Counted from the stretch's first letter, positions 35,310-47,352 are shown. The stretch: 64,000 nt of DNA from Pteria penguin (GCA_035048485.1 CM068589.1:655001-719000), one strand, 5' to 3'. Program-made: numbers and translations. The notes: generated by a model not told the origin, from the sequence alone.

Positions 35310-37238
35310 ATCCGTGTCAACTTATCAACATAATTCTAAATCATAAGTCTGTTTTAGAGAAAGTACCTCCATATTTCAAAAACAAAGATCCGCCATGTAT
35401 TTCCTATAGCTACACGCCATCAGTTGCACCCAAAATTTATAATTACAAAGGGTTTCTACAGTGTCTTGATCTTAGCAACTCTGCATGCCATCCTCAACCG
35501 TGTGCATGTTCCTCATCTAATTTCGTATGTTCTCCTTGTGGCCATGTCATTACTGGTGATCTCGATATTGTGAAAAACACTTAATTAAGAGAACTTTTAC
35601 TTAAAGGTCCAAAATACAGAGAACCCAGATCATTCACATGGAGCCAAAATTTTGAGAATATTATGAACTGCTGCGAGGAATATGCCACACGATGGGCCAA
35701 AGGAAAGGAAGTACAAGTCGACACTCTTTCGGAATGGATAAAATCTATTGCAGCACTGCTGAGATCAAAAAGTAAAAAACCAGATTCGAATCTATTTTTA
35801 AAGATCCTGATGTTGTCAGAGAACTTACCTTCCTCCAAGAACATTTTATCATTACACCAGCAGATAACGCATCTAATAATTATACATTTACTTGTAAGAA
35901 ATATTACTTTGACAGCCTAGTGAAAGAATTAGGATTAAATTCAGCTCCAGGAAATCCTACTTATACTCTCACGAACTTTTCGGTTTCGGAAGTACTCGAG
36001 AATCATAAATCTGTCCTCAATACGTTTGGTATTGACTCCATCAAGTCTTTTGACTTTTCAACTCTTTACACAACGATCCCTCATCAGAAATTAAAAGACA
36101 GATTAGCGGAAATTATTCAAAATGCATTTACTAGTAAAAACGGAAGCCGCAAATTCAAATATATAGTAATAAGCCACGATAAAACTTACTTTGTTAGGGA
36201 AAATTCTGATTCCAAAAATAAATACACTGAAACAGCTGTCATCCAGATGTTGAACTTTCTTATCGATAACATTTTTGTGGTGTTTGGAGGTAAGGTTTTT
36301 CAACAAATTTTCGGCATTCCAATGGGCACTAACTGTGCACCGCTTCTGGCTGACATATTCCTTTACTCATACGAACCTGAGTTCATTCAGTTTTTGTTTT
36401 CGCAAGGAAAAAAACAATTGGCTCTTGGCTTCAATTTTACTTACAGATATATAGATGACTTGCTTTCAATTAATGATCCTTCATTCGCAGATTACCTTAG
36501 CATCATCTATCCAAGTGAACTGGAGGTCAAAGAAACCACAGAAAATAGTAATTCTACTTCGTATTTAGATATTATGTTGTCTTTCGACATTAATGGTCAA
36601 TTGAACACCTCACTCTATGACAAACGTGACGATTTCAATTTCGCTATCACAAACTTTCCCTTCATAAGTAGCAACATTCCATCATCGCCCGCATACGGCG
36701 TATTCATATCTCAGTTAATACGTTATTCCAGAGCATTTTCAAATTACAATGACTTTGTTCTGAGGGCTAGGCGACTTTCAGTTAAGCTGCTCAACCAGGG
36801 TTATATATATGCTAGACTAGCAACGTCACTGAGGAAGTTCTACGGTCGTTACGAGACTCTTATTACTCCATATGATATCTCGTTATCCAGACTTTTAAAT
36901 GATATTCTGGACTGAGACCGATTCCGATCACTTTACACAGATTTGATACCTTCTATACTAGAAGGTTACCTACTTCGACTTCTCCATATATAAATACATA
37001 TGGAATTCACACGATTTGACTCTTTCTACGGGGTATATGTGACGGGTGTTGCTAGCAAGCAGGAGATGCTCACTCTCGACGGGCACCTGATCCCACTCCA
37101 TCACAGGGGTTCACATATACTCTTCGCGTAGACATATTTTATTATTTTCCATTTGGTTTTCATTTTCACTGATTTTGTATGTTCTCTGGTTTCATGATTT
37201 TTGGACTTGTGGTTTGGATTTATCCATCATCTTTACAT
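35310..37238 (+). mobile_element. Penelope-like element family A, copy A7, longest A copy
   Basis: The first third has the linker and pre-RT region, including the Cys-rich box (PCACSSSNFVCSPCGHVITG) and KGPKYREPRSFTW, broken by a TAA near 35582 and frameshifts near 35780. From 35920 to 36912 a 331-codon frame is open to the natural stop. It contains FDFSTLYTTIPHQKL, GIPMGTNCAPLLADIF and an intact YIDD. The frame lacks about 100 codons found in A1 and A3, between VLNTFGID and SIKSFDFS. It is therefore an in-frame internal deletion that removes RT finger motifs. The tail is complete to 37238. A protein could be made, but it would probably be inactive. Confidence 0.93.
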
Positions 37239-39151
37239 ACATAGGGTGCACGCCTAAAGCAGGCTTCCATTTTCTCCCACAAACTATGTTCTTAGGGTAC
37301 GACTTAGGCTCACTATAGACAATCACACACCATGCAAGCTGGACTTTAAAGTTTGGATGCACAGTACTTGTGGCGTTTAGCATCTCCTCCATGGTTAGGT
37401 CATGGCCGGTCCTATACAGGTGGGAATAGTTGTCATAGGCTTTTAAATGGTCTTCTTCGGTGTTGGTGTTGACAATACTAGAGGCATCGCTGCAATCATC
37501 CATAACAATAAACTCCTCAGGGATCTCCTCTTCTGAAGATGCTGGCTCCTCAGGTATAATATAGAGAGATCGTGCTGAAGGCAACCTCCCGTTCAAACAC
37601 CATTCACTTTGTTTTACGGTTGGCAGACTCAGAAGCAATGCCACCAAGCATCTCTAGTTGGTCAACGCTGCTGCGGAAATGGCTGGCCGGATAGTATATG
37701 ACTCTGGCTCCTTCCAACTTAGGGCGCGGCACAGGACACGAATATCAATCTGGTTTCAGGGTGCAGCTGACTATCCTCAGCAATGCTTTGGGAGTCATTC
37801 AATACCCGCATGACATTCTCCAAACTTGCATTTGGTCCAACTCTGGCCCATATGAGTGAGTCCAATTGTTTATTGTACCTCTCGTCGGTGCTGGACTTGT
37901 CTCCAAACAGGAAGGGCAAATGCACACCGTATATGTGCCTCCTTAACTTCTTGTCTGTAGAAGGACAATCTGGAAAAGGGCACAAACTATTCCTGGAGGT
38001 TGGGATCACAGAAGAAAGAGGCACCGAGAGAGTCAACTTCATCCTCTTGGAGGTAGGTTTTACCTCTAGCTCAACTCTTTTGACAGGCTTAATCTTCACT
38101 TCAGGGACGGTTGCAGGATCCGGCTTAGCCTTTGTTATAGTGGTGCCAGCTGATTTTTTTATGGCCCTGCTCTTGTAGGCCGTTGAAGTGAACACCATCG
38201 TCCTGATAGGTATTTTCACTGTCGGAGATGCCATGGTAATTTTCCGACCATTGGATGGGACAGCAGACAACCTGACACCACTGGCCTGTGATGATGGCTA
38301 ACGACTGATACCCCAGCCAAGCAATCCTTCGTCTCCATAGCATATTTAGAGTCCTCCTCCAAGGCTAATCTTTCATATCCCTCGTCAGGGCAGATAGATA
38401 TACTTAGAGCCTCGGAAGACTGTCCAGCTAATGCGACTGAACACCCCGCCAAGCGCTCCTCCGACTAATCTCTGGAAACTCGGTCTCCATTGGCTTCTGA
38501 TCAGTGGAATCCACAGCATTTTCCTTCACTACAGAGATTATCGGATCCTGCTGTAGGCGAAAACCACAATCACGGCACATCCCTGCAGATTCTGGCTTCC
38601 AGACGGAAACTGTAAGCTTCTTAGTGGTCAGCTTACTACCAGTTAGGGAAGAGAGATACTAGTCAATCCAAGTATCTGGGCAAATGCAGTGAGCCTCCAG
38701 CCTAACTTCATCAATCCATCTTTTGTCCTCAAGCATCACAGCCAAGGCATACTGGTTCTGTAGTCCTCTACACACCTCACTGTGTGGAATAGCTGGATCT
38801 CAAGGTCAAACACGAGTCCTTTGGGATTCAGGAGTATATTTTCCTCACACATCCGGTTAAGAAATTCCACAAACGACGCTCCTTTCCACTGGTGGTATAA
38901 CACCTTGGTGGAACTCGTCTCCTTTCTTGTTTCAAGGTTCTTTCCCCTCTTGCGGTCATAATATTGGATGGCTGTAATCCAAAAGAAAAAAGTAACTAAC
39001 ATATCGGTTATCACAATCGCAATTCGGGCACAGATAAATATCTATGACCTTTGCATCGTCCTTGTTTATGTATACACAGGGCCCATGAAACCATTCTTTA
39101 CATTCATCACACTGAATCATGAACCCCCTATTAATACCCCAACAAATACAA
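37239..39151 (-). pseudogene. Decayed PHD-finger / C2H2-like multidomain coding region
   Basis: Minus-strand pieces in several frames, in order. First a PHD finger starting C-I-C, then [20 protein letters not shown], ending YLCPNC (about 39130-39010). Then [10 protein letters not shown] and GASFVEFLNRMCEENILLNP (39014-38736). Then YALAVMLEDKRWIDEVRLEA, HCICPDTWID and MCRDCGF. Then basic linkers (38270-37990) and a zinc-finger-like CPFPDCPSTDKKLRRHIYGV-H (about 37960). Then CPVPRPKLEGARVIYYPASH and an acidic end region (37647-37239). At least five frame changes show decay. The PHD would bind histone tails. The full protein is not one I can name, and it may itself be transposon-encoded. Confidence 0.6.
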
Positions 39152-39182
39152 ATGTAAAGATGATGGATAAATCTAAACCAAA
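39152..39182 (-). repeat. Extreme 3' tip of a family-A Penelope element
   Basis: ATGTAAAGATGATGGATAAA is the reverse complement of the constant A tail end. Only about 30 bp is present. It faces the end of copy A7 across the PHD region. Confidence 0.7.
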
Positions 39183-39245
39183 CTATGGTCTTAGTCTTTT
39201 ATTTATAGGGGGAGTGTCCTGTGTCTAGTATATGTATATGTATAT

Positions 39246-39539
39246 GACACCTTCTATACTAGAAGGTTACCTACTTTGACTTCTCCATATATAAATACAT
39301 ATGGACTTTACACGATTTGACTCTTTCTACTGGGTATATGTGACGGGTGTTGCTAGCAAGCAGAAGATGTTCACTCTCCCTTGGCACCTGATCTCACTCC
39401 ATCACAGGAGTTCACATATGGTCTTCAAGTAGACATATTTTGTTATTTTCCACTTGTTTTTCATTTTCAATGGTTTTGTATGTCCTCTGGTTTCATGATT
39501 TTTAGACTTATGGTTTGGATTTATCCATCATCTTTACAT
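39246..39539 (+). mobile_element. Family-A Penelope 3' tail only (A8)
   Basis: Starts at GACACCTTCTATACTAGAAG, just downstream of where the RT stop would be, and is complete to CATCATCTTTACAT. It is inserted in the Ty3-like remnant that follows. Confidence 0.9.
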
Positions 39540-40064
39540 TCCTAATCTCAGTGGCTATGCCTATCTCTTGATTGCGTTGTAAAACTACATGATGGTCGTT
39601 GTAGTTAATGAATGCTAAGGTTGGATTTGCATTTTCTTGTACCAAGACACAAGGAGGAAGTAAACTATCAACTTCAGGTTCAAAATGCTCAAAGGCGTTG
39701 TTTTTTTTTTTCTTTATCACATGATAATCGAAGTACAGACCATGTCGGAATTACAGTACGTTTAGGAACTGTAACCCTAGCAATGACGAATGACCTTGAA
39801 CATCTAGTCTTGTCAGTCAAATTGACAGTAGCATTTTGTTTTTGTTAAAAAGTCCAAACCAAGCAGTATGTCATCCTCTATTGGGGCAACAGTCATTTCC
39901 ACATCGATCATCAAACAATTGTCAAATGATATTTCAACTAGACCTAATTTGTAACCACTCATTTTCATATCTCTACCTGCAGCGTACAAAGTAAACTCTT
40001 TTACAACAGAGGGTTGACATTCAAATGAATTCTATATCAATGATGGCATTTACCTGTTAACCAT

Positions 40065-40127
<63 letters not shown>

Positions 40128-40833
40128 TCATTGAACTTGATTTTAATTGTAAAATATAAAGTGTCATTTGATTCTAGGCCAGTTGACTCTTGGATCGAAG
40201 TTAGGCCTCTTCCCTCGATCCTTCGCCGTTTAAAGTATTAGCAAAGGTGACCGTAGCCGACTTATTGCCCTTGATAAGTTTGGGGCAGTTGTTCTTAAAA
40301 TGACCTTGACCCTTGCAATAAAAGCATATATCTCCAGGGGAGGATGACCCACCTCTCCGGGCAGGACTTAGAGACCTTGACCTAGACCCTTGAGTGCTTT
40401 CTTGTAATCGTTTGTCGATATTTAATAATTGAGTCATCAAGGCTCCATATTTATCTTCTAACTAGCCTGTTGATGTTTTGTTTTTACAACATTATTGACA
40501 TTGTCAATAAGGTTTTAGTAGCAGCATCATTGTCCACTGATGAATTTGACACTTCACTTTTATTTAAATCAGTGTTATTTTGTTCCAGATTTTGATCATG
40601 CACTGAAAAACTATTAGTGTCACGGACAAAATCAGGAATGGGCGAAAAATGTATTGCTTGCGATAGATCTATCGTGACTTTGATGTGTTTGTCAACAGGT
40701 AAAGTTTCTTCAGTTAAAGTGCCCACATTTTTTCTGTACTGAATAATATCAACTATGGAAGGGCTATACCTGGGACTGACAATAATTGTTTGTCATTGGC
40801 AAAGTTTATCTGAACTTTGGGTAAAGACACCAT
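39540..40833 (-). pseudogene. Ty3-like retrotransposon remnant: Gag and protease
   Basis: On the minus strand an ATG at 40833 starts MVSLPKVQINFANDKQLLSV, then PGIA. After a one-frame slip it continues IVDIIQYRKNVG. This looks like a helix-hairpin-helix at the Gag start. An acidic region follows (40726-40484). A CCHC zinc knuckle C-F-Y-C-K-G-Q-G-H-F-K-N-N-C (about 40310) comes next. Then comes the C-terminal half of a retropepsin, ending EDDILLGLDFL (about 39860), and the spacer before RT (LLPPCVLVQENANPTLAFIN). The protease Asp-Thr/Ser-Gly site is not found; a CA repeat lies in that area. RT and integrase are absent because a Penelope A tail sits at 39540. No LTR was identified. Confidence 0.7.
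40065..40134. repeat. (CA)n microsatellite, about 35 units
   Basis: Uninterrupted CA run inside the protease region of the Ty3-like remnant. Confidence 0.98.
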
Positions 40834-41710
40834 TTTGTCAATTTCAGTGAATTTAAATATACAAATTGAGAAAAAAGTATTATAAAATATAATTTAGAAT
40901 AATTGAAATTATATTTAATTGCCAAATTTAATTAAAATTAGAATATTCTCAAACACGTATCAACCCAACGCACGAATAACACGAGTCAAACGAGCAAACA
41001 AGTTGACAATCTGCATGAGAAACAAGAAATTTTCTGATGCAAAATGAACATTATTTCCTCAGATAGACCTATCAATAAATGATAAAGCCACCTGTGGGAG
41101 GAACAACAATTTAATTATTATAAAAACCCACAAACATGCATGAAATATCGACGGTGCAATTTAATAATAATGGTCTCCGACAAAAATATGCGAAGTTTAT
41201 GAACAACAAAAGTCATGAATATGCATCAAAACATAGACGAACGCAAGCTATTTTAACTGCTCGCAGTTACCAGTATTGCAGTATGGGGCTGGGGCAGCTG
41301 CAACAAGTAATAAAAATATAATAAATACAATACACAATTGACAATAATATTTACCAATACAAATTCACGTCTGAGTAGTCGCAAGTCTAGCGCTGGGAAG
41401 AACAACTCATGGGGTCACGTGAGAGCTCTCAGGGAAGTACTTCCGGGGTCGCGGATGTGTCTATTTTACTGAATGCCGGACACGATATTTACATAAGCTA
41501 CTACAAGATTATACAGGTCATGACAAGTTGTTTTTCGTAAGTTAAAGTCCTGTCTGGCAAAATATTTTGCAAATATTAATAAATACTCATTCTGTTAATA
41601 ACTAAAAAAAAAAAAAGGCGGCCATACAACAAGAAATTACTGTGGTATATCTTAACCAAAAACTACTAATACCTATTTGATTATAACCTCATCTATATCA
41701 GAACAAAGAT
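40834..41710. other. Non-coding stretch upstream of the Gag remnant
   Basis: No ORF. It may include the 5' leader of the Ty3-like element. GGGGTCACGTGAGAGCTC at about 41412 contains an E-box (CACGTG). Confidence 0.4.
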
Positions 41711-41881
41711 GCAGGTTTGGTGTAATGGTTAAGCGCTTCGCTTGCGGCGCCAACGATCCGCGTTCGAGTCCCGGGTTGCGCCACTATGTTTAAGAGGTTG
41801 GTAACCTCCTGCTTCCATGTCGCGAGATAAATAAAAATTTGTTGAAAGTGACGTAAAATACCAATCATCCAACCAACAACA
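41711..41881 (+). repeat. tRNA-derived SINE with the GTGACGTAAAA tail
   Basis: The head has A-box TGGTGTAATGGTTAAGCGC and B-box GTTCGAGTCCCGGG. A short body follows, ending TTGAAAGTGACGTAAAATAC and CAATCATCCAACCAACAAC. The end is the same as in the SINE at 47879-48141 although the bodies differ. This suggests SINE families sharing a 3' end, perhaps recognised by one LINE. Confidence 0.85.
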
Positions 41882-43043
41882 TCAGAAAAAAAGCATAGAG
41901 CAGATTTTCGAAGATTTTAGTCGTAAACTTTGTCAGAACAACTACTTTAAAAGTCAAGACAGTGCAATGCATTCCTATTAATGTGATTTGAGTTATTCGA
42001 ATGGAAAGTTTCTATCTGATATCCGTGGGAAAAACAATCTAAAATTTGATTCTAATTACACAAAACTCTTAATTACTTCGCCCCCCCCCCCCCCTAAAAA
42101 AAGTAAAGAAAAAAGGCCACTCCTCAAAAGGGCAGAAACCAATCATAAAGAGAGAAAACAATAAAGAAGTAAATAGTCATCGTCTAGTGCGACATGTTAG
42201 TCATAAAATTGACGTTAAACAAACACATACAAGAAATTCCCCCTCCGGGAGCCTCACGAGCGGATAATGTTAAGCCAAATGTTATGAATGAAAGGGTGAT
42301 ATTGACCCATATAGTGTTTGTATCTTCTGTAGAGAACAGCAACATGGAGAAGGCAGATTCTACGATAAAGTAAGTAACATCATGTTTTGTACAACCCCAA
42401 CTGAATTAAATGGTGCAATATGCATAGCGTAGTACATATGCACTAAGTTTTAATTCTAAAAAAAAAAAGAATGTAGAAAAGGTAAAAATTTGTTTATGTA
42501 GCAGCATTTTCGCTGGAGAGGAATCTTTGTTTTCATATGAGACAGAGTGAGAAAAGTTCATATCCAAAGCACATATGCTGTGTAATCGTAGTTTGGATTT
42601 CACAAGTAATTTTGAGACACGGTTGAGTGGTTTTTGAGTTCTCTACGGATGAGCGTGGTCAGGTGAGTGCATGTCCGGTTTCCGTGTCAGAACGGTGGCC
42701 TTAGGAGCTAGATCACCTCCAGATTTATTATCCGGGAAGGGATGTAGCGACGTCTTGTGTGTAAATTTACCCAGTTTATAACGAAAAATACTTTTAGAAA
42801 TGTATTTCTAAATAATCTTATGCATTATAAGGTTCAGTATGTATGGTCACCGCAGTACCGGATCCGAGCCCAAGTTTTTGTGTTGAAAAATACAATATTT
42901 ATGATAAAGGAACGGGAAATAGGAAACAAGCAAAAAAAAAAATCCAATTTGCTTGAGCTGGGATGCAAATTTTACAGAGAAGAGAACACAAAAATAAGAG
43001 AAGTACACAAAAATAAGAGAAGTTCACAAAAATAATGCGTAAT
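41882..43043. other. Non-coding stretch with a possible short exon
   Basis: A SINE-like tail (TTGACGTTAAACAAACAC) is at about 42210-42230. At 42344-42369 the sequence ATGGAGAAGGCAGATTCTAC...AAA is followed by a strong GTAAGT donor and preceded by TTCTGTAG, so it could be a small first coding exon (MEKADSTIK). No partner exon was found. Confidence 0.35.
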
Positions 43044-43279
43044 CTCATGTGGGCCCAAGTTCCCAGGCGTGACCCTGCACCCGCCGTATATCATGTGGGC
43101 CCAAGTTCCCAGGCGTGACCCTGTACCCGCCGTATATCATGTGGGCCCAAGTTCCCAGGCGTGACCCTGCACCCGCCGTATATCATGTGGGCCCAAGTTC
43201 CCAGGCGTGATCCCTGCACCCGCCGTATATCATGTGGGCCCAAGTTCCCAGGCGTGATCCCTGCACCCGCCGTATATCA
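43044..43279. repeat. 46-bp GC-rich minisatellite, five copies
   Basis: The unit begins TCATGTGGGCCCAAGTTCCC and continues AGGCGTGACCCTGCACCCGC. The last two copies carry one extra T (47 bp). Copies are almost identical, so the array is young. Confidence 0.97.
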
Positions 43280-43426
43280 TGAAAACAGAAAACATCGAAG
43301 AAAATTGTGATAGAAAACGAACTATAATCGAATACAAACACCCCCCCCCGCCCCCCAAAGAAAAAAGAAAAAAAAAAGAAGGAAAGAATAAAAAGAAGAA
43401 GAAGAAAAAAAAAAAACGGTTGACAG

Positions 43427-43768
43427 CTCTCCCTTAAAAGTATTCCGAGTTATAGTGAAAGTTCTGAGGACATTTCGATAGCGTCACCCGCCCATTTTGG
43501 CCTACGTTTTAACTACCGTGATTCAGAGGATGGGATTTTTCGGATACAGCTTTTGGAGAGAAATGCTGAGGAGAGACCGCTCTATACCAGCCTAGAACTG
43601 CCACAACTCACTGGAGAAGAATATGCAGACTCATCAAGTGATTTGTTACGTAATGTAGCGAGACGATGCAAGGTCGTGCAGAAAAGGCTATCTCGCGTAA
43701 AAGAAAAATACACAAGTATTTCATATACACGCTTCCCGGTCGTGAGGTATCATCTTTCTTTAAACTGA
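43427..43768 (+). CDS. Unidentified exon-like ORF
   Basis: After an AG acceptor in GGTTGACAG the frame is open for about 113 codons. It reads SYSESSEDISIASPAHFGLR, FNYRDSEDGIFRIQLLERNA and LPQLTGEEYADSSSDLLRNV, then a basic helix RRCKVVQKRLSRVKEKY. The acidic/serine-rich then basic composition looks like protein rather than chance. The FGLRFNYRDSEDGIFRIQLL part is faintly like the first strands of a C2 domain, but I would not name it. A GTATCA donor could end the exon at about 43745. Status uncertain. Confidence 0.3.
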   Translation, partial: LSLKSIPSYSESSEDISIASPAHFGLRFNYRDSEDGIFRIQLLERNAEERPLYTSLELPQLTGEEYADSSSDLLRNVARRCKVVQKRLSRVKEKYTSISYTRFPVVRYHLSLN

Positions 43769-43837
43769 CGTATAAGTAAAGCGTCTGAAAGAAATGAATT
43801 GAATATTCGGGAAAAAAAGCCAAGTTAACGTGACGTA

Positions 43838-43984
43838 TGAAAACAGAAGTAAATGGGAAACAATTATGAGAACAGAGGTAAATGGGAAACACTTATGAGA
43901 ACAGAGGTAAATGGGAAACAATTATGAGAACAGAGGTAAATGGGAAACAATTATGAGAACAAAGGTAAATGGGAAACAATTATG
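43838..43984. repeat. 29-bp minisatellite, about five copies
   Basis: The unit GAACAGAGGTAAATGGGAAA plus CAATTATGA repeats with single-base variants. Confidence 0.95.
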
Positions 43985-44080
43985 AAGGAAAAAACTATAA
44001 AGACCACCACGAGATTTATAACATACAAAGAAAAAAAAAACACAGCAAAGATCACCGTCACGACAAAATTCACACAAAAA

Positions 44081-44345
44081 TAGGGGCAAACATTAAAGAC
44101 CGACATGACGGTAAATAGTGAGGTAGACGTGACACAAATACAGGGGCAAACAGTAAAGACCGACATTACGGTAAATAGTGAGGTAGACGTGACACAAATA
44201 CAGGGGCAAACAGTAAAGACCGACATTACGGTAAATAGTGAGGTAGACGTGACACAAATACAGGGGCAAACAGTAAAGACCGACATTACGGTAAATAGTA
44301 ATGTAGACCTGGCAGAAACACAAGGGCAAACAGTAAAGACCGATA
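44081..44345. repeat. 60-bp tandem repeat open on both strands
   Basis: Four copies plus a partial one, three of them identical. The unit length is a multiple of three. The plus strand codes a 20-residue period (VNSEVDVTQIQGQTVKTDIT) from 44105 to 44368, and the minus strand is open in two frames. This is probably a minisatellite, since there is no signal peptide, splice site or unique coding flank. Confidence 0.9.
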
Positions 44346-44399
44346 TGACACTACGGACAGTAAGATAGAGGTGACCTGTCCGGAATAGGGAGGTTGCCG

Positions 44400-46208
44400 T
44401 GAAATGCAGGTCGGATAATAAGCTTAGAATAGGCTTGGAAGCCTTGTTCCTGGTCTTTATATTATTCAATCCTCAAACAGGATAAAAAGGAAACAAGCTT
44501 TGCAAAGGAAACATATGATAACATCTTATTTCATCAATCGATGCAAGATTCAGTTTGTATTAATTTAAAAACTTTGTAACACAAAAATGCATTCTGGATC
44601 ACGATCTACAGGGGGCGGGAGGGGTGTTTAGGATTCGGGTAGGATGGTTGAATATACCTCTGCTTTTGGTGGAAAACTTTTCCAACGAAGGCATGTATGC
44701 AATAATCTATTAAGATGAAATTATATTTGCGCCTAATAGGTTGCGTAATAAGTTTTATACAAATTTCAATGAGGGATACAACAACTTTCCGTTTAAACAC
44801 ACGGCCAGGAAATGAAATATTTGAGGGCTGGTGGACTATTCATGAATCACTTTTCTTTGATTTGTTATGAATGGTAAGAGGTCCTACAGCTAAAAGGTCG
44901 TACATCCGGGATCTGAGACCTTTATCTGTATGTAGCAGGTTGAATTGTCTTTCTGGGTGATTGTTGATTGTAAATTAGGTAATAGACGGACGGAACAATA
45001 AACAAAGAGGCTACCCAGCAATGCATTTTATAGGAAAGTTGTATATATCAGTTTTAAAGAATAAGAAACATTTTTAAAGATGTCCATGAAGACAAAATTG
45101 AAAATCAAATTAATAGCAAGACAGATGAAATGAAAAGCGTTTCAAAACATAATGAAAAAATGATTATATTTATATGTTAACAAAGTGAACTTTTACTCGT
45201 AACCCCCCCCCCCCCCACTCCTTACACACACACACACACTCCGCCTTTCCCGTTTTTCCTCCTTACATTTCGGGATCCGCCAATCTGTTGTGTAGTACTA
45301 ACTAGATTTACTCATTGTCCACATGTTGTCTATGCATGCATTGTTTCTTTTCTGGTCAGCCCTAGCTAAACACTTACAGCTGTGTACATATATTGTTCAG
45401 ATATATTATTGTATAAACATATAAATGCATTGTGTATGTCGATATTAGTGAAGCTTATTGACAGTCAATACTATTATACAAAAACCCCAAAAATTCCTAA
45501 CTTCTAACTCCGTGGAATCGTCGGCGAACAAAATTATCAAGATAGTAAAATTTATTGTTGTTGCATTTTACTAAATCATGCAAAAAGGCATATAGATCTT
45601 ATAGTGCCTTGAGGAGATAACGTGAGGCACTAAACTCATTAGTGCTGTTTTAGGTGGCTACTTTGCTCTCATAGCGTTGTTATATCGCTAGGCTATTATT
45701 GTGTTACAAAGGTAGACTATGTGAGCACAGTACCCATCTAAACAGGCGTAAATAGGTACATACATCCCCGTGGAGAGCCTCTTTTATTTAACTGACTTGC
45801 CTCCAAATTTTAGCCAATCACTGAGCGGGAAATGGACAACACCCATGTTTACATCTTGCTAACCACGTGGAGTTCAGTATAGATAAGTAAGAAATGCCGT
45901 AGTGATTTTATCACAAATTCCAGGCAACAATGATTATGACCGTTGCTGTGTACGAATTAACGCACTTCAGGGGCGGATACAAAAGTCTTCTAAGGAGCGG
46001 GAATATTTTATATCCTGAAGAGAGTTTTCTGTGCCTTTTTTTTTTTTGAAAACATATATAAAACATGCAAATATTAAAAGATATGATCTGGGTTACTTGA
46101 GAATTTTGTTTTCAATTTTGCATTGTTATTTTCCACATTAAACCAACCTCTATCTTATATGACAGAAGTCTCTCGTCTGAGTGTATAATAAAATGTACCG
46201 ACATTTTA
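44400..46208. other. Non-coding stretch
   Basis: Only simple sequence is recognisable (poly-C then CA near 45205-45240, poly-T near 46037). No gene signal that I can support. Confidence 0.5.
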
Positions 46209-46421
46209 GGGAGCAACCATTTGATTTTTAGGGGGGGGGGAGATTTTCACCGGCCTGAATATTTTTTTTTTTGCCCAATTTCAGAGCCGGATTATTATTA
46301 TTATTATTATTATTTATTTTTTTCTCCAAAATTTTAGCCGGACTTTTTTTTTTTTTTTTTTTGCAAAGTCTTCCCCCCCCCCCCCCCCCCCCCCCCCTCA
46401 AAAATCAAATGGTTGCTCCCT
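46209..46421. mobile_element. MITE with 3-bp TTA duplication (Harbinger-like)
   Basis: Terminal inverted repeats GGGAGCAACCATTTGATTTTT and its complement AAAAATCAAATGGTTGCTCCC are perfect over 21 bp. They are flanked on both sides by TTA. The inside is only poly-G, poly-T, (ATT)n and poly-C. A TTA/TAA duplication is the mark of PIF/Harbinger transposons, so I infer a non-autonomous member. Confidence 0.85.
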
Positions 46422-47352
46422 TACCAAATTCTGCCATAGTTACGATAATGTAATACAATTCCGTCATCGGGTTTTTTTTAAAACAGAAAATGAATGCAAG
46501 TCATCCTCTTAATTCTATATTCCTATCTCCCCCGCCCCCTTGCGCCTTTCCCCACCCACCTCTTGATCCACCACTGGGCTTGATTGACTAGTCCCTCATC
46601 GAGAAAGTTCATTTAAAGTTTGTATACGTGCGATGTATAAAGTAGCATTAACGAGCTATCAATGTAAATGGCGACACTTGGCGGGTGGATATCAGCGCTA
46701 CGTGCTAAACTCTATGTACGGAAATAAGGTAGATACATGTACCACGAACATGTTTGATCTGAATTGTTTATTTTTCCTAAAACATGTCTGTGTCTTACAT
46801 ATTGTGAAAACTTACTGATTTCAACCAAATTTTGGAATTACATCCTGATTAAAATTAATAAAATTCATCAAAATAACAGGTTCTTTTGCAAAAAATCTCA
46901 AGGCCCATTTTAACCACTTTGATTCAAAATATCCAAAATGCCTTTGAGATTGTCTACTTTGAGGAATCCTTTGGTTGTGGTAGTATGAAGGTTGGGTAAT
47001 TTTGAATTAAAAAAAAAAAGAATTAAAAACACTTTTTTCTTCATAAATTTAATGGAGTGATGGACAAGGGATTCGTACACAAAATTTAAATGAAAAACCA
47101 CACATGTGCATTCACTATATTTATTGTATCCCCTAGTAATCAAATAATATAAATCTGGTCACTTCAATCCTTAAAACGCTTAAGTTAAATACCGACCATG
47201 CAAAATAGATATTACACATAAAACGTTTGACATACGATTGCTGAAAGGGACGCTACTCGTACTAATCTGTGTATTGAAAATGTTACCGTAAATCACCTTC
47301 TATGTTTCCACTATTGTCGCAAACTAAATAGAAGGTATTACCCTATCCAAGC
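46422..47352. other. Non-coding stretch upstream of the U1 gene
   Basis: No protein-coding signal that I can name. The sequence around 47283-47305 (GTTACCGTAAATCACCTTCT) lies 50-70 bp upstream of U1, the place of a snRNA proximal sequence element. The match is only positional. Confidence 0.4.
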
